Origin: Rs1 sp034111875
GTDB lineage: Bacteria > Pseudomonadota > Gammaproteobacteria > Pseudomonadales > Balneatricaceae
NCBI GenBank assembly: GCA_034111875.1
Contig: JAWUWK010000077.1
Coordinates: 1 to 20,962 of the forward strand
Length of the DNA: 20,962 nucleotides
Direction: 5' to 3'
The notes under the pieces are model-generated. The model saw only the letters and a list, made by a program, of their open reading frames with translations. It was not told where the DNA came from and ran no database searches. The position numbers were made by a program, and so were the translations under genes. Positions 1 through 8,313 of the stretch are shown piece by piece (position 1 is the stretch's first letter; each line of letters opens with the position of its first letter).

Positions 1-130
1 CTTTCTCAAGTAATTTAAGCACTAAAGGCTTAGATTCTAGATTTAGTAAGTGTTTTTCTAAGTCATTTTTCTGACGTGGCGAAAGCTCATTAACCGTTTG
101 TTTTAAAATGTTAAAATCAGATATGTTCAT
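1..130 (-). CDS. N-terminus of a transposase, probably IS1595/ISXO2-like (partial)
   Basis: Reading the minus strand from an ATG at 128-130 gives 43 open codons that run off the left edge of the window. The peptide begins MNISDFNILKQTVNELSPRQ and is followed by a helical charged stretch ending in LVLKLLEK. A short helical start with an 'L-(S/T)-P-x-Q' motif, placed before a zinc-binding region, is typical of IS1595-type (ISXO2-like) transposases. The zinc cysteines and the DDE catalytic core would lie outside the window, so the family call rests on a short N-terminus and is tentative. No strong ribosome binding site is visible, but a good promoter lies just upstream. It abuts a truncated sbcD, which supports a mobile-element origin. 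It could instead be another small helical protein whose gene was joined here by a rearrangement. Confidence 0.5.
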   Translation of the reverse strand, partial: MNISDFNILKQTVNELSPRQKNDLEKHLLNLESKPLVLKLLEK

Positions 131-164
131 GACGAATTATCTTGTATTTATAATCATCACTGGT

Positions 165-193
165 GTTATATACAGTTTCAACAATTCTCTCAA
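165..193 (-). promoter_or_regulatory. Sigma-70-type promoter for the transposase
   Basis: On the minus strand there is a TTGAGA -35 box (188-193), a 17-base spacer and a TATAAC -10 box (165-170). This would start transcription about 28 bases upstream of the transposase ATG. The position, immediately inside the presumed element end, suits a transposase promoter. Confidence 0.45.
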
Positions 194-197
194 ACAT

Positions 198-1160
198 AGC
201 CTCGAGCTAGGTATCGCCCTGATTATTATTCCCGGTAATCATGACAGTGCCCAGCGATTAGGATTTGCGTCAAAGCAGATGCAACAATCAGGGCTTTATA
301 TTTTAGGCGATTTAAGCGCTGAGCCACTCCCTGTTGTGTTAAATGATGCTTTTGGTGCAGTGGCTTTTTGGGGGTTGCCTTATGCCAACCCAGCGTCGGT
401 GTGCAGTGCCTTGAATGTCCCTGTCACTACCCATAACGAAGCGATTAAAATACTAAGTCAAGGGCTTATAAAACAATCTAAACAATCACGCAATGTCGTA
501 TTAAGTCATTGTTTTATTGACGGTGCGAGTGAGTCTGAGTCAGAGCGCCCACTGTCGATTGGCGGTGCTGACCGTGTTGATTGGCAACATTTCGACGCCT
601 TTGATTATGTGGCTTTAGGGCATTTGCACGGTAGGCAATTTAAGGGAAAAGCGTGTATTAGAGACAGCGGTTCACCACTTAAATATTCGTTTTCAGAAGA
701 GCGCCATACTAAATCAGTAGTGATTGTTGATATGGATGCAAGGGGTGAATGCACCATCGAGCAGGTTGAGTTAAAACCTCTGCGCAATATGCGTAGCATC
801 ACCGGCACGTTGGCTGAAATATTAGCCTCGGCGAGCAGCGATGCACACGCAGATGACTATCTGATGATTAAGCTAGTAGATAAACAGGCTATTTTGGATG
901 TGATGGTTAAGTTGCGCGCCGTTTACCCGAATGTATTGCATTTAGAGCGTCCAGGTTTAATGGCGCTGAAGCAGCAAACCGCGGTTCAGCCTGCGCAGCT
1001 AAATGCCAATGAAATTTCAATGTTTAAGGGTTTCTTTCAGCAAGTGACCGATCGCCAGTTGTCTATTGAAGAGGTAGAGTTGGTCAGTGCGGTGATTGAT
1101 GATTTACATCATGCTAAAGACGAGGCTCTAAATAAACCAGTGACAGGGAATCTTTTATGA
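198..1160 (+). pseudogene. sbcD: SbcD nuclease subunit, 5'-truncated
   Basis: SbcD is the Mn-dependent phosphoesterase subunit of the SbcCD (Rad50-Mre11-like) complex, which cleaves DNA hairpins and trims double-strand ends. The frame is open from 108, but residues encoded before about 198 are insertion-sequence DNA read backwards and do not resemble SbcD. Family-like sequence starts at 'LELGIALIIIPGNHDS' and includes the GNHD motif, 'LSHCF' and 'VALGHLHGRQ', which supply the later metal ligands. The first metal motifs (DxHLG and GDxxD, normally in the first 60 residues) are missing, so the product cannot be an active nuclease. The remaining frame has no stop. The stop TGA overlaps the sbcC start as ATGA (1157-1160), the usual coupling of these genes. 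About 320 codons of a gene normally near 400 codons remain. Confidence 0.85.
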
Positions 1161-4100
1161 GACCGCTAATGCTTAAAATAACTGCCTTTGGTCCTTTTGC
1201 GTCAACTGAGCTGATTGACTTTAAACGCTTAGGCAAGCAACCGTTATTTTTAATAAACGGCGTCACGGGAGCGGGTAAGACAACCTTGTTAGATGCTATA
1301 TGCTTTGCTCTTTATGGAAAAACTACAGGTGATGAGCGTGAGGCGAGCCAAATGCGCTGTGACCATGCTGAGGCTTCGCTGCTGACCGCCATAGAATTTA
1401 GCTTTTCCCTTAATCAACAGTATTACAGTATAAAGCGGATACCAGAGCAATGGCGTCCAAAATCCAAAGGGGATGGATACACGCGCCAAAGCGGAGAGGC
1501 ACAGCTATGGCAAATTGATGCTCAAGGTAAAGAAGTTAAAGTGATTGTCGGTCAGAGGTGACAGAGGCGACGAGAGAAATTGAGCGACTCACAGGCTTGA
1601 GCGTCGAACAGTTCAGGCAAGTAATGGTGTTGCCCCAAGGTCAGTTTAGAAAGTTGCTAATGGCAGACTCTAAAGATCGAGAAACGATCTTTAGTCAACT
1701 ATTTTCTACTTCCATATACAAGCGCATAGAATACTGTTTGAAAGACCAAGCTCTAGCATTGAAACGTGAAGTAGAAGATATTTTGCGCATGAAAAAAGGC
1801 ATATTACAGACCTTAGGCTTGGAAAATATCGACCAATTAACGGCCGCGATTGAGGAACTTACACTGGCAGAAAACAGCGCCCGAGTGTTTAAAAAACAAC
1901 AGCAGTTGGCGTATCTCAATAGCGCGAAATTATTGGAACAAGCTAGAAATATACAGCGCTATTTTAGCGAGTTGAAAGCACTGGGCGAGCAACAGCAGCA
2001 CTTGAAATTGCAGCAGGGCAAAATAGTCGCAGTTAAACAGCAGTTGCTGCGCGCCGAAGAGGCACAAACAATAACCGCAGCCTATCAAAGGCAACAGCAG
2101 GTAGTATTGCAAATATCTGAGTTACAAGCGGGACTAAATCATTCACTGATTGATCTTGAACAGAGCCAAACCTTGTTGCTAGAGGCTAAAGAAGCTCAAC
2201 AAGTCACCCCCAGTCTGCGCCAGTAAACCGATACAGCCAAGGCACAATTAATTGAATTTAATCGTTTCGCTGACAGTGCGCTTAGATTATCACAGCTGCA
2301 AATAGCTAAACAAAGCGCGCTTTTAGAGCAGCAAAGTAGCCTGAAAAATGTAACCAAGACCCGTGAGCAATTAGCCACATTGCAGGCAGAGAAACAAAAA
2401 ATCAGCGATAAAGTAGCCGCAGTGAATTTGAAGATAGAGCAGTTGGCTGACCCTCAAATAGCCCTCTTAGAAGCTGAGCAGAAAATTCAGCAATTGGCTG
2501 ATATAGCACAACTCAAAAACGCTTTAGTTACCCAGCAAGATCACTTAAAAAGTTTGAAAATGTCGGGTGCTGAAGTGCGCCGTATCAGCGACGAAAAAAA
2601 ACAGGCAGTACAGCAGCTTGAATTACAGTGGCATTTGTCACAAGCGCAGTATCTCGCCCGTCAATTAACGCCAAATCAGCCCTGTGCAGTTTGCGGTTCT
2701 ACTGCGCATCCAAATATCGCCAAGAGCGAGCAGCGACTCGTCAGTCTCGAACAGATTGAAACCGCAAAGGAAGAAGCTCAGCGATGGGATCATAAATTAG
2801 TCGCTGAGCGAGATCTGTATTCGACCTCCAGTTCTCAATGTAACGTGTTAAAAACGCGGGTTGATGATGCCCTCGCAACTTTTGCTGGTGGCAATACAGC
2901 ACAAAAGACTCACCAGCGCTATTGGTAGGCCATAAAAGAGCAAGCCCAGCAAACGGTTACTTTATTGGGTGATCAAAAAGTACATTTGCAACAAGCTGAA
3001 AAAAGAACTAGACAGTTATCTCAACTTGAGGACGAGGCTCTGGCGCATCAGCTGCAACAAAATCAGCTGTTAAATGATGCGGAGAAAGCGCTGGCAGTTA
3101 CTGCCAATGAATTACTAAATTGCCTTACTCTTTTACCTGAAGTATTTCAATAAGCCGGTGCACTGGAAGCGGCGGTGGCGGATGAAAATCGATTATTGCA
3201 AGCCCTTGACGCTGAAGTGGAAGCATTGGTCGAGGCATATATCAACGCGCAAGGTGCTTTTAAATCAGCCACGGCTAAAAATGAGTCACTAGTCGCACAA
3301 TTACAAGCGCTGAAATCGACTCTTGAAACCCTGCGAATAGACTGGAAAAGCGCACTAAAAAAGAGTTTTTTTAGGACTGAAGTCGAATATTTACAGGCCG
3401 TGGTGGCCTTGTCTGAATTGGCTTTGTTACGTGAAGAAATCAATACTTTCGAACTGCAGCGCATGGAAATTGACGGTGCGCTTAAAGCTCAGAAACAATT
3501 AATTGGCGAGCACCTTGAACCTGACTTAGAGGCCTTAGAAGATGCTCTCGAACAGTCATCAAAAGCCCAGCAGAGAGCTGAAAATGATTGGTCTGCGATC
3601 GATAAAAAATCGGCTAATTTAACTCTTAGCGCTCAGCAAATTGCCGCCCATTCCGAGCACAATAGTCGATTGGAAAAACACTATGAAGTGGTCGGTACTT
3701 TGAGTGATGTAGCTAACGGTTTCACCGCGGATAAAATAAGTTTGCAGCGTTTTGTGTTAAGTGCACTATTGGATGATGTGTTAGTTGAAGCCAGTAGTCG
3801 GTTACAACTTATGAGTAAAGGTCGCTATCAATTGTTGCGTAAGGAAGAGCGAGCCAAAGGCAATAAGGCCTCTGGTTTAGAGTTAGTCGTTGATGATGCC
3901 TATACAGGGAAAGTGCGGGCAGTGGCGACATTATCGGACGGCGAGAGCTTTATGGCGGCCCTTTCTTTGGCACTGGGATTGTCGGGGGTGGTTCAAGCGT
4001 ACGCCGGGGGGATTGTGTGGATACCTTGTTTATTGATGAAGGTTTTGGCAGTTTAGACGCCGAAGCTCTAGAGCTGGCAATTCGTACTTTAGTCGACTTG

Positions 4101-4220
4101 CAGCGATCGGGGCGCATGATAGGAGTGATCTCCCACGTCGCCGAATTAAAGGAGCAAATACCGACACGCATTGATATTTTTGCAGACCACAAAGGGTCTC
4201 ATTTACAGATCGTCAATTGA
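1157..4220 (+). pseudogene. sbcC: SbcC ATPase subunit, broken by three stops and two frameshifts
   Basis: SbcC is the Rad50-like SMC ATPase partner of SbcD. The full architecture is still legible: start MLKITAFGPFAS; Walker A GVTGAGKTTLLD near 1260-1300; 'LPQGQFRKLL' near 1630; long Q/L/A/E-rich coiled coils; a zinc-hook CAVC at 2683-2694; 'LSDGESF' signature near 3930; and Walker B/D-loop 'LFIDEGFGSLDAEALE' near 4025-4070. The frame is broken at about 1555 (GQKVTEAT would be restored by one extra base in 'cagagg') and at about 4005-4015 (one extra base rejoins AYAGGI to VDTLFIDEG). In-frame stops are TAA 2224, TAG 2926 and TAA 3151. Repaired, it would be about 1,021 codons, close to E. coli SbcC (1,048), so there is no large deletion. 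It is a recent but unmistakable pseudogene unless several sequencing errors coincide. Confidence 0.9.
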
Positions 4221-4228
4221 ATTTAGCT

Positions 4229-4283
4229 AACAGCCTTGAGCAATCTAAGCGATAAACAGCCCTGAGCGAAAACAGCCCTGAGC
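4229..4283. repeat. Three short direct repeats, AACAGCCYTGAGC
   Basis: The 13-base unit AACAGCCTTGAGC or AACAGCCCTGAGC occurs at 4229-4241, 4255-4267 and 4271-4283. The last two copies are part of a 16-base unit ending in GAA. GCGATAAA also follows near the first and third copies. They fill the gap between the convergent sbcC remnant and ychJ-like gene. No terminator hairpin with a T-run is seen here. Confidence 0.7.
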
Positions 4284-4289
4284 GATAAA

Positions 4290-4823
4290 TCAGCCGCAGC
4301 ATTTCTTGAATTTTTTGCCACTCAGGCAAGGGCAAAGTGCATTGCGGGCCGTTTTGTTGCTGGTGACTTGCTCTGTGTTTTTCGCGCACGATCTTGGTTC
4401 TGCCTGCTCGCAAAGATTAGATTCCAAAAAAGTACCCTCTAAGTAGCGCCATCCTTTAAGAGCTGGGTTGGTCTCTTTGATGAAACGCGAGCGCTCATGT
4501 ATTAGTTGTAATTGCTGATTTTCTAAAAACCATGCTTTGAACTCTACTGAAGCTGTCTGGGTTGAATCGCGACTATCACTGCTGGCAATAATGTCTAATT
4601 TGAGCCACTGAATATTTGCCGCCTCGCAGATCTGATCGCGATCTTGCTCTGCATTGCAACTTGAGTGGTAAGTGCTGATAATAAAATCAATATTATTGAT
4701 CACAAAGGCGCTATACCTTGCACGCATAAGCTGTTCTGCTTGAGCAGCTAAACTTACATCGGCGTGAATCAATGCACAGCAGTTACTCAGCAGTTGTGTG
4801 CTTCCACAAGGGCATGGGGCCAT
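4290..4823 (-). CDS. ychJ: YchJ-family (UPF0225) SEC-C motif protein
   Basis: The 177-residue product has the three-part YchJ layout. An N-terminal SEC-C zinc motif (C4-P-C6 ... C15-C16, spacing CxCx8CC) is followed by an NTF2-like middle domain (about residues 25-135, with 'RARYSAFV' and a conserved 'GWRYLEGTF') and a second SEC-C motif at the C-terminus (C164-P-C166 ... C175-C176). SEC-C motifs bind zinc; in SecA this motif contacts SecB and ribosomes. The function of YchJ proteins is not established. The linker between the NTF2 domain and the last motif (about 135-160) is long and polar, and the usual glycine after the second CxC is leucine (CPCLSG). The start ATG at 4823 places the first motif at residues 4-16, as in relatives. 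The upstream ribosome binding site is weak (GGAAA). It is convergent with the sbcC remnant. Confidence 0.8.
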   Translation of the reverse strand: MAPCPCGSTQLLSNCCALIHADVSLAAQAEQLMRARYSAFVINNIDFIISTYHSSCNAEQDRDQICEAANIQWLKLDIIASSDSRDSTQTASVEFKAWFLENQQLQLIHERSRFIKETNPALKGWRYLEGTFLESNLCEQAEPRSCAKNTEQVTSNKTARNALCPCLSGKKFKKCCG

Positions 4824-5361
4824 AGTATTTTCCAGTGTAAAAAAGAGGCTTCAAGGCCGTTGCTGGACTTAGAGTGTTTAGATCAAGTTGTCAACACCAA
4901 GCGGTTCCTAAGCACAGGTTGTCATTCCTGATAACTGCGTTAAGGGCTAGATTGAGAGGCTTGATACCTTTTGAAAGCGTTCAGCGCTCAGATATTTTGC
5001 AGCGAGTCATCAGATCTTAAAGCTGCTAGTGTACGCTGCTTTTTGAAATAGAGGAATCAATTACAGCGATGTTAATGTAGGCAGACCATGTGCCATTAAA
5101 CCTGCTCCCTTGGTCCTATTCAAGCGTTTGGATCATCTCAGAGAATAAATTCGGCTTAATCGGCCATTCCTCAGAATAAAGTCGTAGTATTAATTCTATA
5201 TAATCATAGCCTATTAGACTGTCTTCGCGGATAATGCTTGATCTTAAAATTTACTATTTTAACAACGATAGCCTTTAGTCGGGCGTATTTAACTAAGCAA
5301 CTTCTAAAAGCCTGCTACTTGTGTGGTTTGTTCTGAAGTTCCCTAAGGAAAGAGAGTAATA
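4824..5361. other. 538-base gap without a recognisable gene
   Basis: All frames are interrupted, and I see no gene or clear gene remnant. In Pseudomonas-like relatives leuB lies directly upstream of asd, but no LeuB-like sequence can be read here. A TATAAT hexamer at 5199-5204 could be a -10 box for asd, but no good -35 lies 16-18 bases upstream. The asd ribosome binding region is purine-rich (AAGGAAAGAGAG, 5345-5356). Promoters for ychJ (minus) and asd (plus) must lie here. Confidence 0.6.
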
Positions 5362-6474
5362 ATGAAACGTGTAGGTTTTGTAGGTTGGCGTGGAATGGTT
5401 GGTTCCGTGTTAATGCAGCGTATGTTAGAAGAAGGCGATTTTAAGCATATAGATGAGCCGGTTTTTTTTACCACATCACAAATTGGTCAAGCGGGGCCGG
5501 AGATAGGTAAAACTATTCCCACCTTAAAAGATGCAACGAATATTGATGAGCTGAAAACCATGGACGCCATTATTTCATGCCAAGGAGGCGACTACACAAA
5601 TGCTGTCTATACTGATTTACGTGCAGCCGGTTGGCAAGGTTATTGGATAGACGCAGCGTCTAGTTTACGCATGGCTGATGAGTCAATTATTGTCTTAGAT
5701 CCAGTGAATCGTCAAATTATCGATAAAGGTATCGCTAAAGGCGTTAAAACTTTTGCCGGTGGCAACTGTACAGTCTCTTTAATGTTGATGGCACTCGGGG
5801 GATTATTTAAAAAAGGTCATGTAGAATGGCTGACATCAATGACCTATCAAGCGGCATCTGGCGGCGGTGCGCGACATATGCGCGAACTTATTAATCAAAT
5901 GGGCACTATTCATTCGTCGGTTAAAAATCAATTAAATAGCAGTTCGGAGATTCTCGCATTAGATCAAAAGGTGTCTCAAACAATGCTCAGCAGTGAGATG
6001 CCTGTCGATCAATTTGGGGTGCCTTTGGCGGGGAGTTTAATTCCTTATATTGATGCACAGCTAGACAATGGGCAGTCCAAAGAAGAGTGGAAAGGCTTTG
6101 TTGAAACCAACAAGATATTAGGTAAATTAGATAATCCGATTCCGATTGACGGTACTTGTGTCAGAATAGGCTCTATGCGCTGCCACTCACAAGCCTTCAC
6201 TATAAAGCTCAACAAAGATATTCCTCTAAAAGAAATAGAGGAAATGCTAGGCCAAGCCAATCAATGGGTGAATATCGTGCCCAATCAGAAAGCAGTAACG
6301 ATGACAGACTTAACACCGGCGAAAGTGGCGGGTACTTTGCATGTGCCAGTTGGCCGGTTGCGCAAAATGAATATTGGGCCAAAATATCTTAACGCCTTTA
6401 GTGTTGGAGACCAATTGCTTTGGGGTGCTGCTGAGCCATTGCGTCGAACATTACGAATTTTACTAGACGTTTAA
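5362..6474 (+). CDS. asd: Aspartate-semialdehyde dehydrogenase, enterobacterial type
   Basis: This enzyme reduces aspartyl-4-phosphate with NADPH to aspartate semialdehyde, the branch-point intermediate for lysine, diaminopimelate, threonine and methionine; it acts in the cytoplasm. The 370-residue product matches the E. coli/Vibrio class (367 residues). It has the N-terminal nucleotide-binding motif GWRGMVGSVLMQRM (8-21), the active-site cysteine in FAGGNCTVSLML (C136) and the catalytic/binding pair R268 and H275 in 'CVRIGSMRCHSQAF', equal to C135, R267 and H274 of E. coli. The start is the ATG after an AAGGAAAGAGAG region. The gene is followed by a terminator-like hairpin, so it is probably transcribed apart from the second asd. 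Confidence is high; no residue is out of place. Confidence 0.96.
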   Translation: MKRVGFVGWRGMVGSVLMQRMLEEGDFKHIDEPVFFTTSQIGQAGPEIGKTIPTLKDATNIDELKTMDAIISCQGGDYTNAVYTDLRAAGWQGYWIDAASSLRMADESIIVLDPVNRQIIDKGIAKGVKTFAGGNCTVSLMLMALGGLFKKGHVEWLTSMTYQAASGGGARHMRELINQMGTIHSSVKNQLNSSSEILALDQKVSQTMLSSEMPVDQFGVPLAGSLIPYIDAQLDNGQSKEEWKGFVETNKILGKLDNPIPIDGTCVRIGSMRCHSQAFTIKLNKDIPLKEIEEMLGQANQWVNIVPNQKAVTMTDLTPAKVAGTLHVPVGRLRKMNIGPKYLNAFSVGDQLLWGAAEPLRRTLRILLDV

Positions 6475-6494
6475 CTACCGATGAAGAGCGATTA

Positions 6495-6519
6495 GCAGCC
6501 CAAATTATCGGGCTGTTTT
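6495..6519 (+). terminator. Rho-independent terminator after asd
   Basis: CAGCCC (6496-6501) pairs with GGGCTG (6510-6515) across an 8-base AT-rich loop, and a G-T pair can extend the stem. It is followed at once by TTTT. It lies 20 bases after the asd stop. The stem is short and the T-run modest, so termination may be partial. Confidence 0.6.
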
Positions 6520-6766
6520 GCTTATGTATTGGCGCCGAGATGAAAAAGCATCTGGTGGTCGATGAATAATATAATATAGCTGCCAAATATCAGAATTTAG
6601 ACAGTGCTCATTTGTTCCAGTGGTTTTATAGAAAGATTTTATCCATCATTTTTTTCTAATAAATCAATAAAACCTATCATTGTGATGGACTATAGCAATT
6701 GTGGAAACTCAGTATGAATTTTGATATTGATAGCCGAGAATAAGTGTAGAAGGGAATAGGTATTTT

Positions 6767-7792
6767 ATGAATTCGTTGTATGATGTTGCCATAGTGGGTG
6801 CGACAGGATTGGTAGGCGAGACAGTTTTAGCTATTTTGCAAGAGCGAAAATTTCCTGTTGGCAGTATTTACCTATTAGCGAGTGAAAGATCTGCGGGGGT
6901 TAAAGTTCAGTTCAATGGTGCTAACGTCAGAGTACAAGTGTTACAAGATTTTGATTTCTCGCAAGTGCAAATAGCTTGGTTTTGTGCCGGTGGCGCTGCA
7001 TCAGAAAAATACGCCCCCATTGCCGCTGATAGCGGTTGTGTGGTTATTGATAATTCAAGTTTTTTCAGGAACGACTTTGATGTGCCGCTGGTTATACCTG
7101 AAGTAAACCCTGACAGTATCATTAATTACAGTGCGCGCAATATAATCGCAAATCCTAATTGTTCCACGATTCAAATGCTCTTAGCGCTAGCGCCTATTCA
7201 TAGAGAAGTAGGGCTTGAACGCATCAACGTTGCGACTTATCAAGCGGTATCTGGTTCTGGCAAAGCGGGCCTTGAAGAGCTAGCCAAGCAAACAGCGGCG
7301 CTGCTAAATTCAAGGGATATTGAGTCTAACGTATACTCTCAGCAGATCGCTTTTAACGTATTGCCGCATATTGATGTGTTTGAAGAAAATGACTATACCC
7401 GTGAAGAAATGAAAATGTTGTGGGAAACTCACAAGATTTTGGCTGATAAAAGCATAGCCGTAAATGCGACTTGTGTCAGAGTTCCTGTGTTTCATGGGCA
7501 CAGTGAAGCGCTGCACATTGAAACATCTAGCTATATTAGTGCAGCACAAGTGCGCGTCTTATTAAGGCAAGCACCGGGCATTAAAGTAATAGATTCACCG
7601 CAGCAACAAGAATACGCGTCGGCGGTGGTTAATGGCAGTGGCTCAGATTTAGTGTTTGTCAGCAGAGTGCGTGAGGATTTGTCGGATAATAATGGCATTA
7701 ATATGTGGGTTGTCGCCGATAACGGTCGTAAAGGTGCCGCTTTGAATGCAGTGCAAATTGGTGAGTTGCTGATCGAAAAATATATGTATTGA
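6767..7792 (+). CDS. asd2: Second aspartate-semialdehyde dehydrogenase (Usg/Asd2 class)
   Basis: The 341-residue product belongs to the other ASADH branch, common in Pseudomonas next to asd and in Gram-positive bacteria. It has the GATGLVGE nucleotide-binding loop (11-18), the 'NPNCSTIQM' active site with C132, YQAVSGSG (158-165) with Q159, and R238/H245 in 'CVRVPVFHGHSEAL', at the same R-x6-H spacing as bona fide ASADH. E. coli Usg, a homologue in the same branch, has lost the catalytic cysteine, but this protein keeps the whole set, so it may be enzymatically active. It is less like its neighbour than a recent duplicate would be, so this is an old paralogue pair. The start ATG is preceded by AGAAGGGA about 11 bases upstream. 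The usual neighbour fimV follows. Symbol asd2 is descriptive. Confidence 0.88.
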   Translation: MNSLYDVAIVGATGLVGETVLAILQERKFPVGSIYLLASERSAGVKVQFNGANVRVQVLQDFDFSQVQIAWFCAGGAASEKYAPIAADSGCVVIDNSSFFRNDFDVPLVIPEVNPDSIINYSARNIIANPNCSTIQMLLALAPIHREVGLERINVATYQAVSGSGKAGLEELAKQTAALLNSRDIESNVYSQQIAFNVLPHIDVFEENDYTREEMKMLWETHKILADKSIAVNATCVRVPVFHGHSEALHIETSSYISAAQVRVLLRQAPGIKVIDSPQQQEYASAVVNGSGSDLVFVSRVREDLSDNNGINMWVVADNGRKGAALNAVQIGELLIEKYMY

Positions 7793-8313
7793 GCAAATTG
7801 GGATTAAGTCAAAAAGGTTAAAACGTCCTGCTGCATTGACATCAATCGTCGAAAGCAGGCGGATAGGACTGCTTATGTGAAAGCGCACATGAAGATGTGA
7901 GGCCTATTCAGAGGTTCCTTCGCTAAAACACAAGTTAGATAGCTATTTAATTGACCTGTTAGGGCTAAATCGGTATCTTTTAAATTTATTGATAACTTGT
8001 TGATTTTTATACGGCTCTGATTTTTATGTAATAAGTTGATTTTTTTGCTGTAGTTACCATGCTTGTTTAGTAATTGTTTGTTTAGTATAGGTTATTTAAG
8101 TTGATGCTGTTGGCTGTATCAGCGCGCTTTCAACTGTTTGCGCACTAGAGTGGCCAAAAAATAACAAACGCGGAAATATAATATATTTTTAATGTTATGT
8201 TTTTTAAGAGACTAGGAGGCATGTGAACAAGTCTAAAACGCACAGAAAATATTGGACACAATCGCATGTTCCCTGTTGGGTACAGCTTGATTATTAAGGT
8301 AAAGGGATAGTAA
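7793..8313. other. 521-base leader region upstream of fimV
   Basis: There is no gene I can support. Seen in it: an inverted repeat CCTGCT (7827-7832) / AGCAGG (7854-7859) with an inner ATTGA-CA-TCAAT, just after asd2 and without a T-run; three near-identical AT-rich blocks TGATTTTTAT at 8001-8010 and 8018-8027 and TGATTTTTTT at 8037-8046; a TATAAT at 8177-8182 that could be a fimV -10 box, with a poor -35; and AGGAGG at 8214-8219 followed 3 bases later by a GTG opening a 24-codon frame (8223-8297). The fimV ribosome binding site is AAAGGGA at 8301-8307. Confidence 0.5.

Larger units (their letters stand above)
1..197 (-). mobile_element. End of an insertion sequence interrupting sbcD
   Basis: The element end comprises the partial transposase gene and about 65 bases upstream of it. 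Homology to SbcD on the plus strand begins near 198, so the element-gene junction is placed at about 190-205. The exact terminal inverted repeat and any target duplication cannot be identified, because only one end is in view. The SbcD N-terminus, about 70-80 residues carrying the DxH and GDxxD metal-binding motifs, is absent from this side of the junction. It may lie on the far side of the element or may be lost. Confidence 0.5.

Noticed and set aside
108..1160. A 350-residue open frame with a hydrophobic N-terminus that could look like a membrane-anchored nuclease
   Set aside because: The first 30 residues are the reverse of a transposase gene and its promoter. Only the part from about 198 resembles SbcD, so it is a chimera made by an insertion.
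1550..1565. Programmed frameshift in sbcC
   Set aside because: There is no slippery heptamer with a stimulatory structure, and further stops downstream make a functional product impossible.
1157..4220. Stop-codon readthrough or a code in which TAA/TAG mean glutamine, suggested by sbcC
   Set aside because: asd, accD, folC, fimV and others end normally at TAA and the dedD-like gene at TAG, and sbcC also has two frameshifts. Gene decay explains it.
7649..7888. 79-codon minus-strand frame reaching into the gap after asd2
   Set aside because: Most of it lies opposite asd2 and it has no recognisable motif or ribosome binding site.
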